Shown one piece after another: positions 1 to 6,386 of a DNA stretch of 7,781 nucleotides. The first letter of the stretch is position 1. Each line of letters opens with the position of its first letter. The stretch lies in contig JAZSMZ010000096.1 in assembly GCA_045536155.1 (NCBI GenBank), positions 1 to 7,781 on the forward strand, written 5' to 3'. The notes under the pieces are model-generated. The model saw only the letters and a list, made by a program, of their open reading frames with translations. It was not told the DNA's origin and did no database searches. Both the position numbers and the translations under genes were made by a program. This DNA is from JAZQNC01 sp045536155 (lineage in GTDB: Bacteria; Bacillota; Clostridia; Oscillospirales; CAG-272).

Positions 1-1044
1 CTTTTTGTAGGCTCAAACAGCCAAAAGACTAAAAAAGAGCTTTACCAAGCTCTTAAGGAAGGCAAAATAGATTTTGCAATCGGTACACACGCTCTTCTCA
101 GCGATGGCGTGGAATTTAACGATTGTGCACTTGTTATTACCGACGAACAGCACCGATTCGGCGTAAATCAGCGTGACACACTTGAAAAGAAGGGCAACGA
201 ATCACAGGGCGAAGATGCTGATAAAAAGGTGCACACTCTCGTAATGTCGGCAACTCCCATACCGCGCTCACTAGCTCAGACGGTGTATGGGGATCTCGAT
301 CTGTCTATACTCGACGAGTTGCCGCCCGGACGAAAGACAGTCGATACCTTCGTTGTCGGTAGTGACTATCTTATTCGCCTTGATAAATTTATCGAAAAGC
401 AGGTTAATTTAGGCTCAAAGGTATACGTCGTTTGCCCTGCTGTTGAAGAAAAAGCCGGCGAAGAGAGTGACGAGGTAATACAGTTTGGCTACGGATACGA
501 TGCCGAGCAGATAGCGAACGAATCGCTTCCGATAATAGGTGCTGTTGAAGAAGCAGAGCGATTAAAAAATGCACTCCCCAATTTAAATATCGGCTGCGTT
601 CACGGAAAAATGAAGAGCGCCGAAAAGGATGAGGTCATGAAAGCGTTTTCTGCTGATGGCCTTGACGTGCTCGTGTCGACCACCGTTATTGAGGTTGGTG
701 TAAACGTGCCGACTGCAACCTTGATGATCGTCAGATGCGCCGAAAGATTCGGGCTTTCACAGCTTCATCAGCTTCGCGGACGAGTCGGACGCGGCGACAG
801 ACAGTCTTATTGCGTGCTCGTGAGCGATACGTCAAGCGAGCTGTCGCGCGAGCGCCTTAACGCGATCAAATCAACGTCGGACGGTTTTATGCTTGCCGAG
901 CATGACCTCGCACTTCGTGGCCCCGGGGACTTTATACAAAGCGAAAACGGTGCAATACGCCAAAGCGGAGATTTCAGATTCCGTTTTGCTTCAATAACAG
1001 AAGATATCGAGCTTATGAAGCTCGCGTTTGAGCTTGTAGAATAA
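1..1044 (+). CDS. recG: ATP-dependent DNA helicase RecG, C-terminal half (5' end cut by the window)
   Basis: RecG is a cytoplasmic superfamily 2 DNA translocase that remodels stalled replication forks and branch-migrates Holliday junctions. The reading frame is open from base 1, so the N-terminal wedge domain and the Walker A motif lie outside the window. About 347 residues are visible. Counting from base 1, they show the DEQH box (residue 48, followed by RFGV), the SATPIPRSLA motif III (about 83), VHGKMKSAEKD (motif IV region), STTVIEVGVNVP (motif V) and QLRGRVGRG (motif VI, 257-265), then the RecG-type GPGDF segment. The GTG at 109 is internal and is not the start. Two oddities are a longer acidic insert between the VYVVCPAVEE and VHGKM segments, and an end at AFELVE, about 30-40 residues short of the tail I would expect. 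The gene stops with tandem TAA codons directly before a hairpin terminator. Identification is firm from the helicase motifs. Confidence 0.95.
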   Translation, partial: LFVGSNSQKTKKELYQALKEGKIDFAIGTHALLSDGVEFNDCALVITDEQHRFGVNQRDTLEKKGNESQGEDADKKVHTLVMSATPIPRSLAQTVYGDLDLSILDELPPGRKTVDTFVVGSDYLIRLDKFIEKQVNLGSKVYVVCPAVEEKAGEESDEVIQFGYGYDAEQIANESLPIIGAVEEAERLKNALPNLNIGCVHGKMKSAEKDEVMKAFSADGLDVLVSTTVIEVGVNVPTATLMIVRCAERFGLSQLHQLRGRVGRGDRQSYCVLVSDTSSELSRERLNAIKSTSDGFMLAEHDLALRGPGDFIQSENGAIRQSGDFRFRFASITEDIELMKLAFELVE

Positions 1045-1045
1045 T

Positions 1046-1073
1046 AAAAAGGCTGTCATATAACAGCCTTTTT
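1046..1073. terminator. Bidirectional intrinsic terminator between convergent recG and the DUF1015 gene
   Basis: A perfect inverted repeat has AAAAAGGCTGT (1046-1056) as left arm, a six-base loop, and ACAGCCTTTTT (1063-1073) as right arm. The G+C-rich core is six base pairs, flanked by A and T runs, so each strand has a hairpin followed by a U tract. It starts one base after the recG stop codon and abuts the DUF1015 stop codon (1074-1076 on the - strand). It therefore serves both converging genes. Confidence 0.9.
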
Positions 1074-2246
1074 TTACCTGATTTTTCTTGCTTCGAGGTA
1101 GTATCTCTTTGAAGCGGCTTCGCCCATCGAAAACGATTTTCGCGGCAGAACTCCGCGATCAGCAACAATGGGGAAAAGCTCGCTCTTTTGCATTCCGCCG
1201 AAAATGAAGCCCACGCAGTCCTCTTTTGAGGCAAGGTTGCGAGCAACGTCCTCGCCGTGTATGTAGTCGATCTTCGCTTCCGGATGTTTTTTGAGATATT
1301 CATCCAAATAGTCCTGAAGCGCGCCGACCGGGAATCCGTTGGTGTAGAAAGTCTCGCTCGAATTATTGGTTATAACTTCAATGGGCGTTTCTCCGCCTTT
1401 GAAAATATTGTTTAATCCGGAGATAAGCTCACGCTCGTTAACGCCGAACATAACGCGGTAAATTGGCTCAAAAACAAGCGATTCGTCGTGAATATTAACT
1501 ATCTCGCAAAGAGCAAAACGGCTAAGCTCGCTTTTGTCATTCTCGTGGCATACCTTTGCTGTCGCAAGCGAGTGATTGCCGTCTCCGACAGCGAAAAGGA
1601 AGGGCTCGCTCTGACCTTCAACAAGTGCATAAAGCGCATCAAACACCTGCTTTTGAGTGTTTTCATCAATTAGATATCCCTTGATGTGACCGCCGCCCAT
1701 CAAAAGATCGAAATCATAAACTATCGGCAGATCAAGAGAGGAGAGACTCTCAATAACGGTGCGCTTTTCGTCATCGATAAGGAGCATTACGTGGGGCAGC
1801 TCAAGAGGAGCGTCTTTGCGGATTTTGACGCGGGGCGGGATACGCTCAAGAACCGTGCCCTCGGTCGGACGGATCATCGGCTTTGCGCCTGCGGTAAAAT
1901 CGTAGGCATCGAGATCGACAGCGCCTACAATGCCTCGTCTGATGCCGCCGTCGGGAAGTGTGCGCTCAACGTAGATAAGCGCATTCTTGTACTCTTCAAA
2001 CACGCCTTGCTTTAGGTATTCTACCATGTTTTCGTTGATGTCGGCAATTCTTTTGTCGACGTTGTCTTCGAGATAGATCTCGGGAAGAACGATATTCAAT
2101 GCAGATTTTGCGTCGCCGACTGCGGTGTATGCCTTTTCCCAGTAGTCGGGCTGAGACGTAAACTGGTCGCAGGCAACACACGCCCATTTTTCAAAATCTT
2201 TTTTTGGCAGAAGTATATCCGCCGCCTTAAAAGGAAGATTATTCAT
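1074..2246 (-). CDS. DUF1015 family protein (function unknown)
   Basis: The 390-residue cytoplasmic product belongs to the DUF1015 family, recognised by its conserved blocks: MNNLPFKAADILLP and ACDQFTSQPDYW at the N-terminus, ERTLPDGGIRRGIVGAVDLD (94-113), RPTEGTVLERIPPR (126-139), GDGNHSLATAK (221-231), and a C-terminal LPRKSFSMGEAASKRYYLEA (367-386). The family has no settled biochemical role. From memory, relatives in clostridia often lie near serine-biosynthesis genes, but none are visible here. The frame stays open up to 2342, but I place the start at the ATG at 2246 because TGAGGT (2259-2254) lies seven bases upstream and family proteins begin with this MNNxPFK-like sequence. The longer frame would also overlap the gene before it. 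It lies 28 bases downstream of the acetyltransferase gene with no terminator between, so the two are probably one transcript. Confidence 0.88.
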   Translation of the reverse strand: MNNLPFKAADILLPKKDFEKWACVACDQFTSQPDYWEKAYTAVGDAKSALNIVLPEIYLEDNVDKRIADINENMVEYLKQGVFEEYKNALIYVERTLPDGGIRRGIVGAVDLDAYDFTAGAKPMIRPTEGTVLERIPPRVKIRKDAPLELPHVMLLIDDEKRTVIESLSSLDLPIVYDFDLLMGGGHIKGYLIDENTQKQVFDALYALVEGQSEPFLFAVGDGNHSLATAKVCHENDKSELSRFALCEIVNIHDESLVFEPIYRVMFGVNERELISGLNNIFKGGETPIEVITNNSSETFYTNGFPVGALQDYLDEYLKKHPEAKIDYIHGEDVARNLASKEDCVGFIFGGMQKSELFPIVADRGVLPRKSFSMGEAASKRYYLEARKIR

Positions 2247-2253
2247 AACGTGT

Positions 2254-2259
2254 ACCTCA
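2254..2259 (-). promoter_or_regulatory. Ribosome binding site that fixes the DUF1015 start
   Basis: Read on the - strand, this is TGAGGT, seven bases before the ATG at 2246-2244. It lies in the short gap after the GNAT stop codon. It favours this start over upstream in-frame codons at 2270 and beyond, which have no comparable site. Confidence 0.7.
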
Positions 2260-2274
2260 CAAGTAAGCATATAA

Positions 2275-2808
2275 TCAGATCGTTTTTTCAAAGGCAAAAC
2301 GTTCGTGGCCATTTTCGAGATAGATGATACCGCGGTAAACAAATCCGCCTTTTTTCATGGCACCCTGCATTTTAAGATTGTCGCGATGAGTGTCGGCACG
2401 AAGATATTTGCATCCTCTTTCGCGGCAGAGCTTTGCGGCATATTCAAACATGGCATTGGCCATGCCGCTTCGTCTGTACGATGAGTTTACAGCCACGCGG
2501 TGTATAACGCAAAACTCGGCGTTTTCCTCGTTCCATTCACCCTCGTAAATTTTATCGTATGTACTCTCGCCGTCAAAGGATATAAATGAAGTTGCCATTA
2601 TTGCACCGTTATCTTCGTCTACAAGTACGTATGAACGGCCGCTTTTTATATCGTCAAGTATTACGTCGCTCGACGGATACCCGTTTACCCATTGATGTAT
2701 CCCTTGCGAGTGTATAAACTCTTTCGCGGCTTCTATTATTACCATTATTTCGTCAAGATCGCTCTCATTTGCAACTCTGACGGTAAGCTTGCTTTCATAA
2801 TTTGTCAT
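2275..2808 (-). CDS. GNAT family N-acetyltransferase
   Basis: The 177-residue protein has the GNAT fold and is expected to transfer an acetyl group from acetyl-CoA to an amine. The substrate cannot be read from the sequence. After an N-terminal VRVANESDLDEIMVIIEAA helix region comes the acetyl-CoA-binding motif A, IHRVAVNSSYRRSGMANAMF (102-121), in which RRSGMA is the Q/RxxGxG/A pyrophosphate loop. Motif B then covers about 137-160 (RADTHRDN and a GGFVYRG turn). I start at the ATG at 2808: GGAGG (2824-2820) lies 11 bases upstream, and the longer in-frame TTG start at 2826 would fall inside that same site. It is the first gene of a likely operon with the DUF1015 gene and sits about 25 bases after a predicted extended -10 promoter. 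The class assignment is strong. A role in modifying the DUF1015 protein or its product is only a guess from position. Confidence 0.88.
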   Translation of the reverse strand: MTNYESKLTVRVANESDLDEIMVIIEAAKEFIHSQGIHQWVNGYPSSDVILDDIKSGRSYVLVDEDNGAIMATSFISFDGESTYDKIYEGEWNEENAEFCVIHRVAVNSSYRRSGMANAMFEYAAKLCRERGCKYLRADTHRDNLKMQGAMKKGGFVYRGIIYLENGHERFAFEKTI

Positions 2809-2819
2809 AGCGAGTATAT

Positions 2820-2824
2820 CCTCC
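2820..2824 (-). promoter_or_regulatory. Ribosome binding site that fixes the GNAT start
   Basis: On the - strand this is GGAGG, 11 bases before the ATG at 2808-2806. The spacing is slightly long. The competing upstream TTG (2826-2824) overlaps the site itself and so cannot use it. Confidence 0.65.
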
Positions 2825-2840
2825 AACTATCAGATAACTC

Positions 2841-2849
2841 ATTGTAGCA
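2841..2849 (-). promoter_or_regulatory. Extended -10 promoter for the GNAT-DUF1015 operon
   Basis: Read on the - strand, TGCTACAAT combines a TG extension (2849-2848) with a TACAAT -10 box (2846-2841), one mismatch from TATAAT. No good -35 box lies 16-18 bases upstream; that stretch is AT-rich. The expected transcription start near 2834 gives a leader of about 25 bases to the GNAT ATG. The site lies just after the terminator of the SLH gene, as expected for an independent transcription unit. Confidence 0.55.
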
Positions 2850-2880
2850 GAAAAATATTACGAAAATATGAAAACAGTAA

Positions 2881-2909
2881 AAAAAGCCGATGCTTTGCAT
2901 CGGCTTTTT
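2881..2909 (-). terminator. Intrinsic terminator of the SLH-protein gene
   Basis: A perfect 13-bp inverted repeat has AAAAAGCCGATGC (2881-2893) and GCATCGGCTTTTT (2897-2909) with a three-base loop. On the - strand it starts four bases after the stop codon and is followed by a run of seven T. The symmetry could stop + strand transcription too, but no + strand gene reads into it. Confidence 0.9.
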
Positions 2910-2913
2910 CGTA

Positions 2914-4185
2914 TTATCCTCGTTGGAGTATCTTATAAACTATCTGCGCGGTCTGCGCACGGGTAACGTTTGAATGGGCCATGAGAGTGCTTCCGTTGCC
3001 GTTCAGTATGCCCGCATCAACGAGAGCGGATATAGCTTCAACAGCCCACGTCGGAACGGACGATATATCGGAAAATACAGCTTTTACAGTAGGTGTGGGA
3101 AGATTAAGGATCCTGTTTACGATAACAGCCGCTTCCGAGCGAGTGATCGGCTCGTTTGCATTAAAAACTTTCACACCGTCTTGTTCAGTGCCGAATACAA
3201 AGCCAAGCTCGACTCCTGCCGCAACGTATCCACGATATTCGACGGGAATCTCGGTGTCGTCAAAGAACGTAGTGGCAATGCTTCCCTTGACGGTGTATCC
3301 TGCAGCCTTCATTACATTTGTTAAAAATTCGGCACGGCTGACAAGTGCGTCGGGAGAAAAGGTCGTTTTCGTTTTGCCGTGCATGATGTCTGCGTTTGAA
3401 ACGGCAATAGCGGCATTGTATGCCCAGTGTCCGTCAAGATCGGAATATACCACCTTTGAATCGTTTTGAAGAATTTCAATACTCATGCTGACCGGATTTG
3501 AACGGTTGCCGTATTTGTCAACGGCGGTAAATTCAAATTTGTCGGTCCCCTTATATCCACTGAGAGGAGTGTAAATAAAGCTGCCGTCCTGCTTGTTGAT
3601 TATCTTCAACGATCCTCTTGCGGGCGGAGTTGATATTTCAAATGTTACGGAGTCACCTTCGGGATCAACAGCGCGCATCACACCGTAATAGTCGATTCCC
3701 TGATAGCACGAAACTGTGAAAAGCTGATCGTCAAAAACAAGGGAGGAGGGGGCAAAGTTGTCGCCTTCGATGTTGTAGATCATGCAGGTGATGTCGCTGC
3801 CCGAAGAAAAGTTGCCGGCTTTGAATTTGAAGGATGCTTCGTTTTCGTCGCGGCCGATCGGCATGAAGGTAAGCGATGCGAGGTCTTTGCGGGAAATAGT
3901 CTGTCCCGCTTTAACGGGTATCGAGTTAAGATACAGTCTGCCGTCAATTATTTCGGGAAGAGAGCTTATGGTGATGGAGCTTACACGACTGTTCAGACAT
4001 TTGTCAAAATCGCTTGCGGTAAAAGAAATCGTTTCACCGAGATTGCCGCTTTTGGCAAGTCGTAATCTTGCCGAAATGATATTTAAAGCAGGCGATATCG
4101 TAGTGACGCTTTGGGCGGCGCTGATTTCAAACGGCATCGAAATCACAAGAAGAAGCGCAAGCAGAAGGGCAGATATTTTTTTCAT
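2914..4185 (-). CDS. Exported cell-wall-anchored protein with two cadherin/Ig-like domains and three SLH repeats
   Basis: The 423-residue product starts with a signal peptide (MKKISALLLALLLVISMPFE..., likely cleaved near ISAA/QS at residue 24). Residues of about 48-137 (GETISFTASDFD, then GRLYLNSIPVKAGQTIS and LTFMP) resemble cadherin-like tandem repeats of bacterial surface proteins. Residues of about 143-238 form a second bacterial Ig/cadherin-like domain (DPEGDSVTFEIS, GSFIYTPLSGYKGTDKFEFT). The C-terminus has three SLH repeats at about 247-297, 307-361 and 370-421, with signature tripeptide regions SRAE (283), ITRSE (347) and VTRAQ (407). SLH triplets bind secondary cell-wall polymers, so the protein probably sits on the cell surface with its Ig-like part outward. 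No catalytic domain is visible. The start ATG has an AAAGGA-like site (4203-4198) 12 bases upstream. It is transcribed alone, bounded by a divergent promoter region and its own terminator. Confidence 0.9.
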   Translation of the reverse strand: MKKISALLLALLLVISMPFEISAAQSVTTISPALNIISARLRLAKSGNLGETISFTASDFDKCLNSRVSSITISSLPEIIDGRLYLNSIPVKAGQTISRKDLASLTFMPIGRDENEASFKFKAGNFSSGSDITCMIYNIEGDNFAPSSLVFDDQLFTVSCYQGIDYYGVMRAVDPEGDSVTFEISTPPARGSLKIINKQDGSFIYTPLSGYKGTDKFEFTAVDKYGNRSNPVSMSIEILQNDSKVVYSDLDGHWAYNAAIAVSNADIMHGKTKTTFSPDALVSRAEFLTNVMKAAGYTVKGSIATTFFDDTEIPVEYRGYVAAGVELGFVFGTEQDGVKVFNANEPITRSEAAVIVNRILNLPTPTVKAVFSDISSVPTWAVEAISALVDAGILNGNGSTLMAHSNVTRAQTAQIVYKILQRG

Positions 4186-4197
4186 AAAAGTAACCGT

Positions 4198-4264
4198 TCC
4201 TTTCAGTAAATTGTTGTATTTTGTTGTGTGTGCTACTATTTTTGCCTTGCCGAGGTAAAATATA
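4198..4264 (-). promoter_or_regulatory. C/A-rich leader and possible weak promoter of the SLH-protein gene
   Basis: On the - strand, the bases upstream of the SLH gene hold an AAAGGA ribosome binding site (4203-4198), then a leader rich in C and A and almost free of G (4232-4211, containing CACACACAAC and ACAACAA). Further up is a TATATT hexamer (4264-4259) that could be a -10 box. I find no convincing -35 box at the right spacing, so the promoter position is uncertain. The leader looks unstructured. Confidence 0.35.
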
Positions 4265-4327
4265 CGTAAAAAGCCTTCAAAAGGGATAAAAAGTCGCTAA
4301 TTTTTTGCTTAAATTATTAAAACAGCA

Positions 4328-4356
4328 TTGAAATATTTTAAAAAATGTAGTATAAT
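4328..4356 (+). promoter_or_regulatory. Sigma-A promoter of ilvE and the downstream cluster
   Basis: TTGAAA (4328-4333) and a perfect TATAAT (4351-4356) are separated by exactly 17 bases. Expected transcription start is about 4362-4364, giving a leader of only about 30 bases. That leaves no room for a T-box or leader-peptide attenuator, so control of ilvE, if any, would be by a DNA-binding protein. This is the clearest promoter in the window. Confidence 0.85.
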
Positions 4357-4392
4357 AAATCTGTATAGACTATTATTATTCGGAGGCATATT

Positions 4393-5463
4393 ATGCTTAA
4401 CATTCGTTACGAGCATCCCGCAGAGAAAAAAGTAAAGCCCGATCAGAACAAACTCGGATTCGGCAACTACTTTACCGACCACATGTTCATCATGAATTAT
4501 ACCGAGGGACAGGGATGGTACGATCCCCGCATAGTTCCTTTCCAGGATATATCGCTCAGCCCCGCCGCCATGGTATTCCACTACGCTCAGGAAATGTTTG
4601 AGGGTCTTAAGGCATACAAGACACCCGACGGACACATTCAGCTTTTCCGTCCCACAAAGAATATCGAGCGTATGAACAACACCAATGCCCGCCTTTGTAT
4701 TCCTCAGCTTAACGAAGAGGACGTTCTTCAGGCAATCAAGGCTATCGTTGACGTCGATTCCGATTGGGTTCCCGACAACGAGGGCACCTCTCTTTACATA
4801 CGCCCCTTCATTATTGCAACCGATGCACATCTCGGCGTTCACGTTGCAAAGAACTATCTCTTTATGATAATCCTTTCCCCCGTAGGTTCCTACTATCCCG
4901 AGGGAATCAATCCCGTAAAGATCTTTATCGAAACCGAGTACACCCGTGCGGTCAAGGGCGGCACAGGATATGCCAAGTGCGGCGGTAACTATGCAGCATC
5001 ACTTATCGGTCAGAAGAAGGCTGAAAAGCTCGGATACGCACAGGTTCTTTGGCTTGACGGTATTGAGCACAAGTACATCGACGAAGTTGGTGCTATGAAC
5101 GTATTCTTCGTAATCGACGGTGAGGTTTTGACTCCTTCTCTCGAAGAGGGTAACATTCTCCCCGGTGTAACACGCGATTCCTGCATCAACCTCCTCAGAA
5201 GCTGGGGATATAAGGTAACCGAGCGCAAGATCGCCGCACGCGAGCTCTTTGATGCTTACTATGCCGGCAAGCTCGAAGAGGCATTCGGTACCGGCACGGC
5301 CGCTGTAATCTCTCCCATAGGTGAGCTCAATGACGCCGGCGAGAAGATCACAATCAACAACGGCAAGATCGGTAATATCTCTCAAAAGCTCTACGACAAC
5401 CTTACCGGTATTCAGTGGGGCAAGATTGAAGATACTAACGGCTGGACCGTTTTGGTAAAATAA
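4393..5463 (+). CDS. ilvE: Branched-chain-amino-acid aminotransferase
   Basis: This 356-residue cytoplasmic enzyme of PLP fold type IV transfers amino groups between glutamate and the 2-oxo acids of leucine, isoleucine and valine, the last step of their synthesis. The size and sequence match the longer, eukaryote-like BCAT-II group: FGNYFTDHMF (23-32), the F62-HYAQEMFEGLKAY segment, LFRPTKNIERMNNT (84-97), YIRPF (135-139), and GGTGYAKCGGNYAAS, in which K195 is the predicted PLP-binding lysine. LWLDG and YIDEVGAMNVFFV follow, with GTGTAAVISPIG near the C-terminus. GGAGG (4382-4386) lies six bases before the ATG, an excellent site. Proline codons are 13 CCC and 3 CCT with no CCG or CCA, unlike the mixed use in the next gene, which suggests high expression. 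It is first in a + strand run; the next gene starts 10 bases after its stop, with no terminator between. Confidence 0.95.
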   Translation: MLNIRYEHPAEKKVKPDQNKLGFGNYFTDHMFIMNYTEGQGWYDPRIVPFQDISLSPAAMVFHYAQEMFEGLKAYKTPDGHIQLFRPTKNIERMNNTNARLCIPQLNEEDVLQAIKAIVDVDSDWVPDNEGTSLYIRPFIIATDAHLGVHVAKNYLFMIILSPVGSYYPEGINPVKIFIETEYTRAVKGGTGYAKCGGNYAASLIGQKKAEKLGYAQVLWLDGIEHKYIDEVGAMNVFFVIDGEVLTPSLEEGNILPGVTRDSCINLLRSWGYKVTERKIAARELFDAYYAGKLEEAFGTGTAAVISPIGELNDAGEKITINNGKIGNISQKLYDNLTGIQWGKIEDTNGWTVLVK

Positions 5464-5473
5464 ACTGTAATTT

Positions 5474-6376
5474 ATGTTAATAACGATTGAGCCGCGTTTT
5501 GGCGGCATGACTGTCCGTGAATTTGTACTATCAGAGCTTGGATTGTCACGCGGGCTGCTGACGCGGCTCAAATCATTGGAAAGGGGAATATTGCTTAACG
5601 GTGAGCGAGTCACCGTGCGTGCTGTTTTGCACGAGGGTGATACACTGTTGCTTGAAACCGAGGATTTTGATACCGACGTAAACAAGCGTATTGAGCCTGT
5701 TGATATTCCCATTGAGATCCTTTACGAGGACGATGAAGTCGTGGCGGTTAACAAGGGGGCGGCGATGCCCACACATCCGTCGCACAACCATCATAACGAT
5801 ACCTTGGCAAACGCGCTTGCCTGGCGTTATAAGCAAATGGGTATACCCTTTGTCTTTCGCGCTGTAAACCGACTCGATGCCGACACATCGGGAATAGTTC
5901 TTGTTGCTCGCAACCGTATGGCGGCATTCAAAATGTCAAATGAGCTTTCATCAGGCAATATTTCAAAGAGATATATTGCCGTGCTCGATGGCGTTTTGGA
6001 GCACCGAGAGGGAAGTATTACAGCCCCGATCCGCCGCAAAAGCGACAGCATCATACTGCGTGAGTGCTGCAGAGAAGGCGAGGGTGATTATGCCCGAACA
6101 GATTATACGCTTCTTTGCGAGAACGGGACCTTTTCTGCAGTTGAAGCGCGTCCGATAACAGGACGTACTCATCAAATCCGTGTCCATTTCGCCCATATAG
6201 GTCTGCCGCTCGTCGGTGACTACCTTTACGGCAAAGAAGGGCAGTGCGGCATGAAGCGGCACGCGCTTCATGCGTATAAGCTTTCCTTTAACAGACTGTC
6301 AGACGGCAAGAGAATAGAGCTCACTGCCGACATGCCCGAAGATATAAAAACACTGTATTCAGAGATAAACGGTTAG
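5474..6376 (+). CDS. RluA-family RNA pseudouridine synthase with S4 domain
   Basis: The 300-residue enzyme converts specific uridines in rRNA or tRNA to pseudouridine. Residues of about 11-62 form an S4-like RNA-binding domain (LSRGLLTRLK, GILLNGERVTVRAVLHEGD). The catalytic domain follows: EILYEDDEVVAVNKGAAMPTHPS (81-103, the family NKP-like loop), NRLDADTSGIVLV (132-144) with D135 as the predicted catalytic aspartate, KRYIAVLDG (165-173), and GRTHQIRVHFAHIGLPLVGD (230-249). The target uridine cannot be told from sequence, so I give no rluA/C/D symbol. The start at 5474 keeps the full S4 domain. It lies 10 bases after the ilvE stop, yet shows no Shine-Dalgarno sequence; a later ATG (5507) would shorten the S4 region and has no better site. 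Translation may depend on coupling to ilvE. A perfect 10-bp inverted repeat lies inside the gene at 6249-6273. Confidence 0.93.
   Translation: MLITIEPRFGGMTVREFVLSELGLSRGLLTRLKSLERGILLNGERVTVRAVLHEGDTLLLETEDFDTDVNKRIEPVDIPIEILYEDDEVVAVNKGAAMPTHPSHNHHNDTLANALAWRYKQMGIPFVFRAVNRLDADTSGIVLVARNRMAAFKMSNELSSGNISKRYIAVLDGVLEHREGSITAPIRRKSDSIILRECCREGEGDYARTDYTLLCENGTFSAVEARPITGRTHQIRVHFAHIGLPLVGDYLYGKEGQCGMKRHALHAYKLSFNRLSDGKRIELTADMPEDIKTLYSEING
6249..6273. repeat. Perfect inverted repeat inside the RluA-family gene
   Basis: GCATGAAGCG (6249-6258) and CGCTTCATGC (6264-6273) are exact reverse complements around a five-base loop. They fall on codons for the conserved MKRHALHA segment, and no T run follows, so this is not a terminator. 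It may be a chance product of the codons used. Confidence 0.6.
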
Positions 6377-6386
6377 AAAATATATT

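Noticed and set aside
1488..2015. Two short + strand frames inside the DUF1015 gene
   Set aside because: Both lie opposite conserved DUF1015 blocks and have no family resemblance or upstream signals.
2981..3469. Overlapping + strand frames opposite the SLH region
   Set aside because: They are shadows of the SLH repeats; the - strand frame has a signal peptide and three recognisable repeats.
4269..4285. Weak hairpin with a T run on the - strand in the divergent promoter region (CCTT/AAGG)
   Set aside because: The stem is only about four base pairs, too weak to call a terminator or attenuator.
4332..4346. A 15-base stretch in the ilvE promoter spacer that resembles a CodY operator (about 11 of 15 positions)
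   Set aside because: The stretch is nearly all A and T, so a match of this quality is expected by chance, and I cannot tell whether this organism has CodY.
4186..4392. Possible riboswitch or T-box between the SLH gene and ilvE
   Set aside because: The predicted ilvE leader is only about 30 bases, and the other strand's leader is unstructured and lacks a T-box motif or conserved aptamer elements.
4309..4842. Long open frame of 177 codons on the - strand opposite ilvE
   Set aside because: It is antisense to a certain gene with strong motifs, has no ribosome binding site I can see and no recognisable domain; biased ilvE codons keep the opposite frame open.
4999..5712. Open frame of 237 codons on the - strand across the ilvE and RluA-family genes
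   Set aside because: It overlaps two well-supported genes and shows low-complexity serine-rich sequence typical of a shadow frame.
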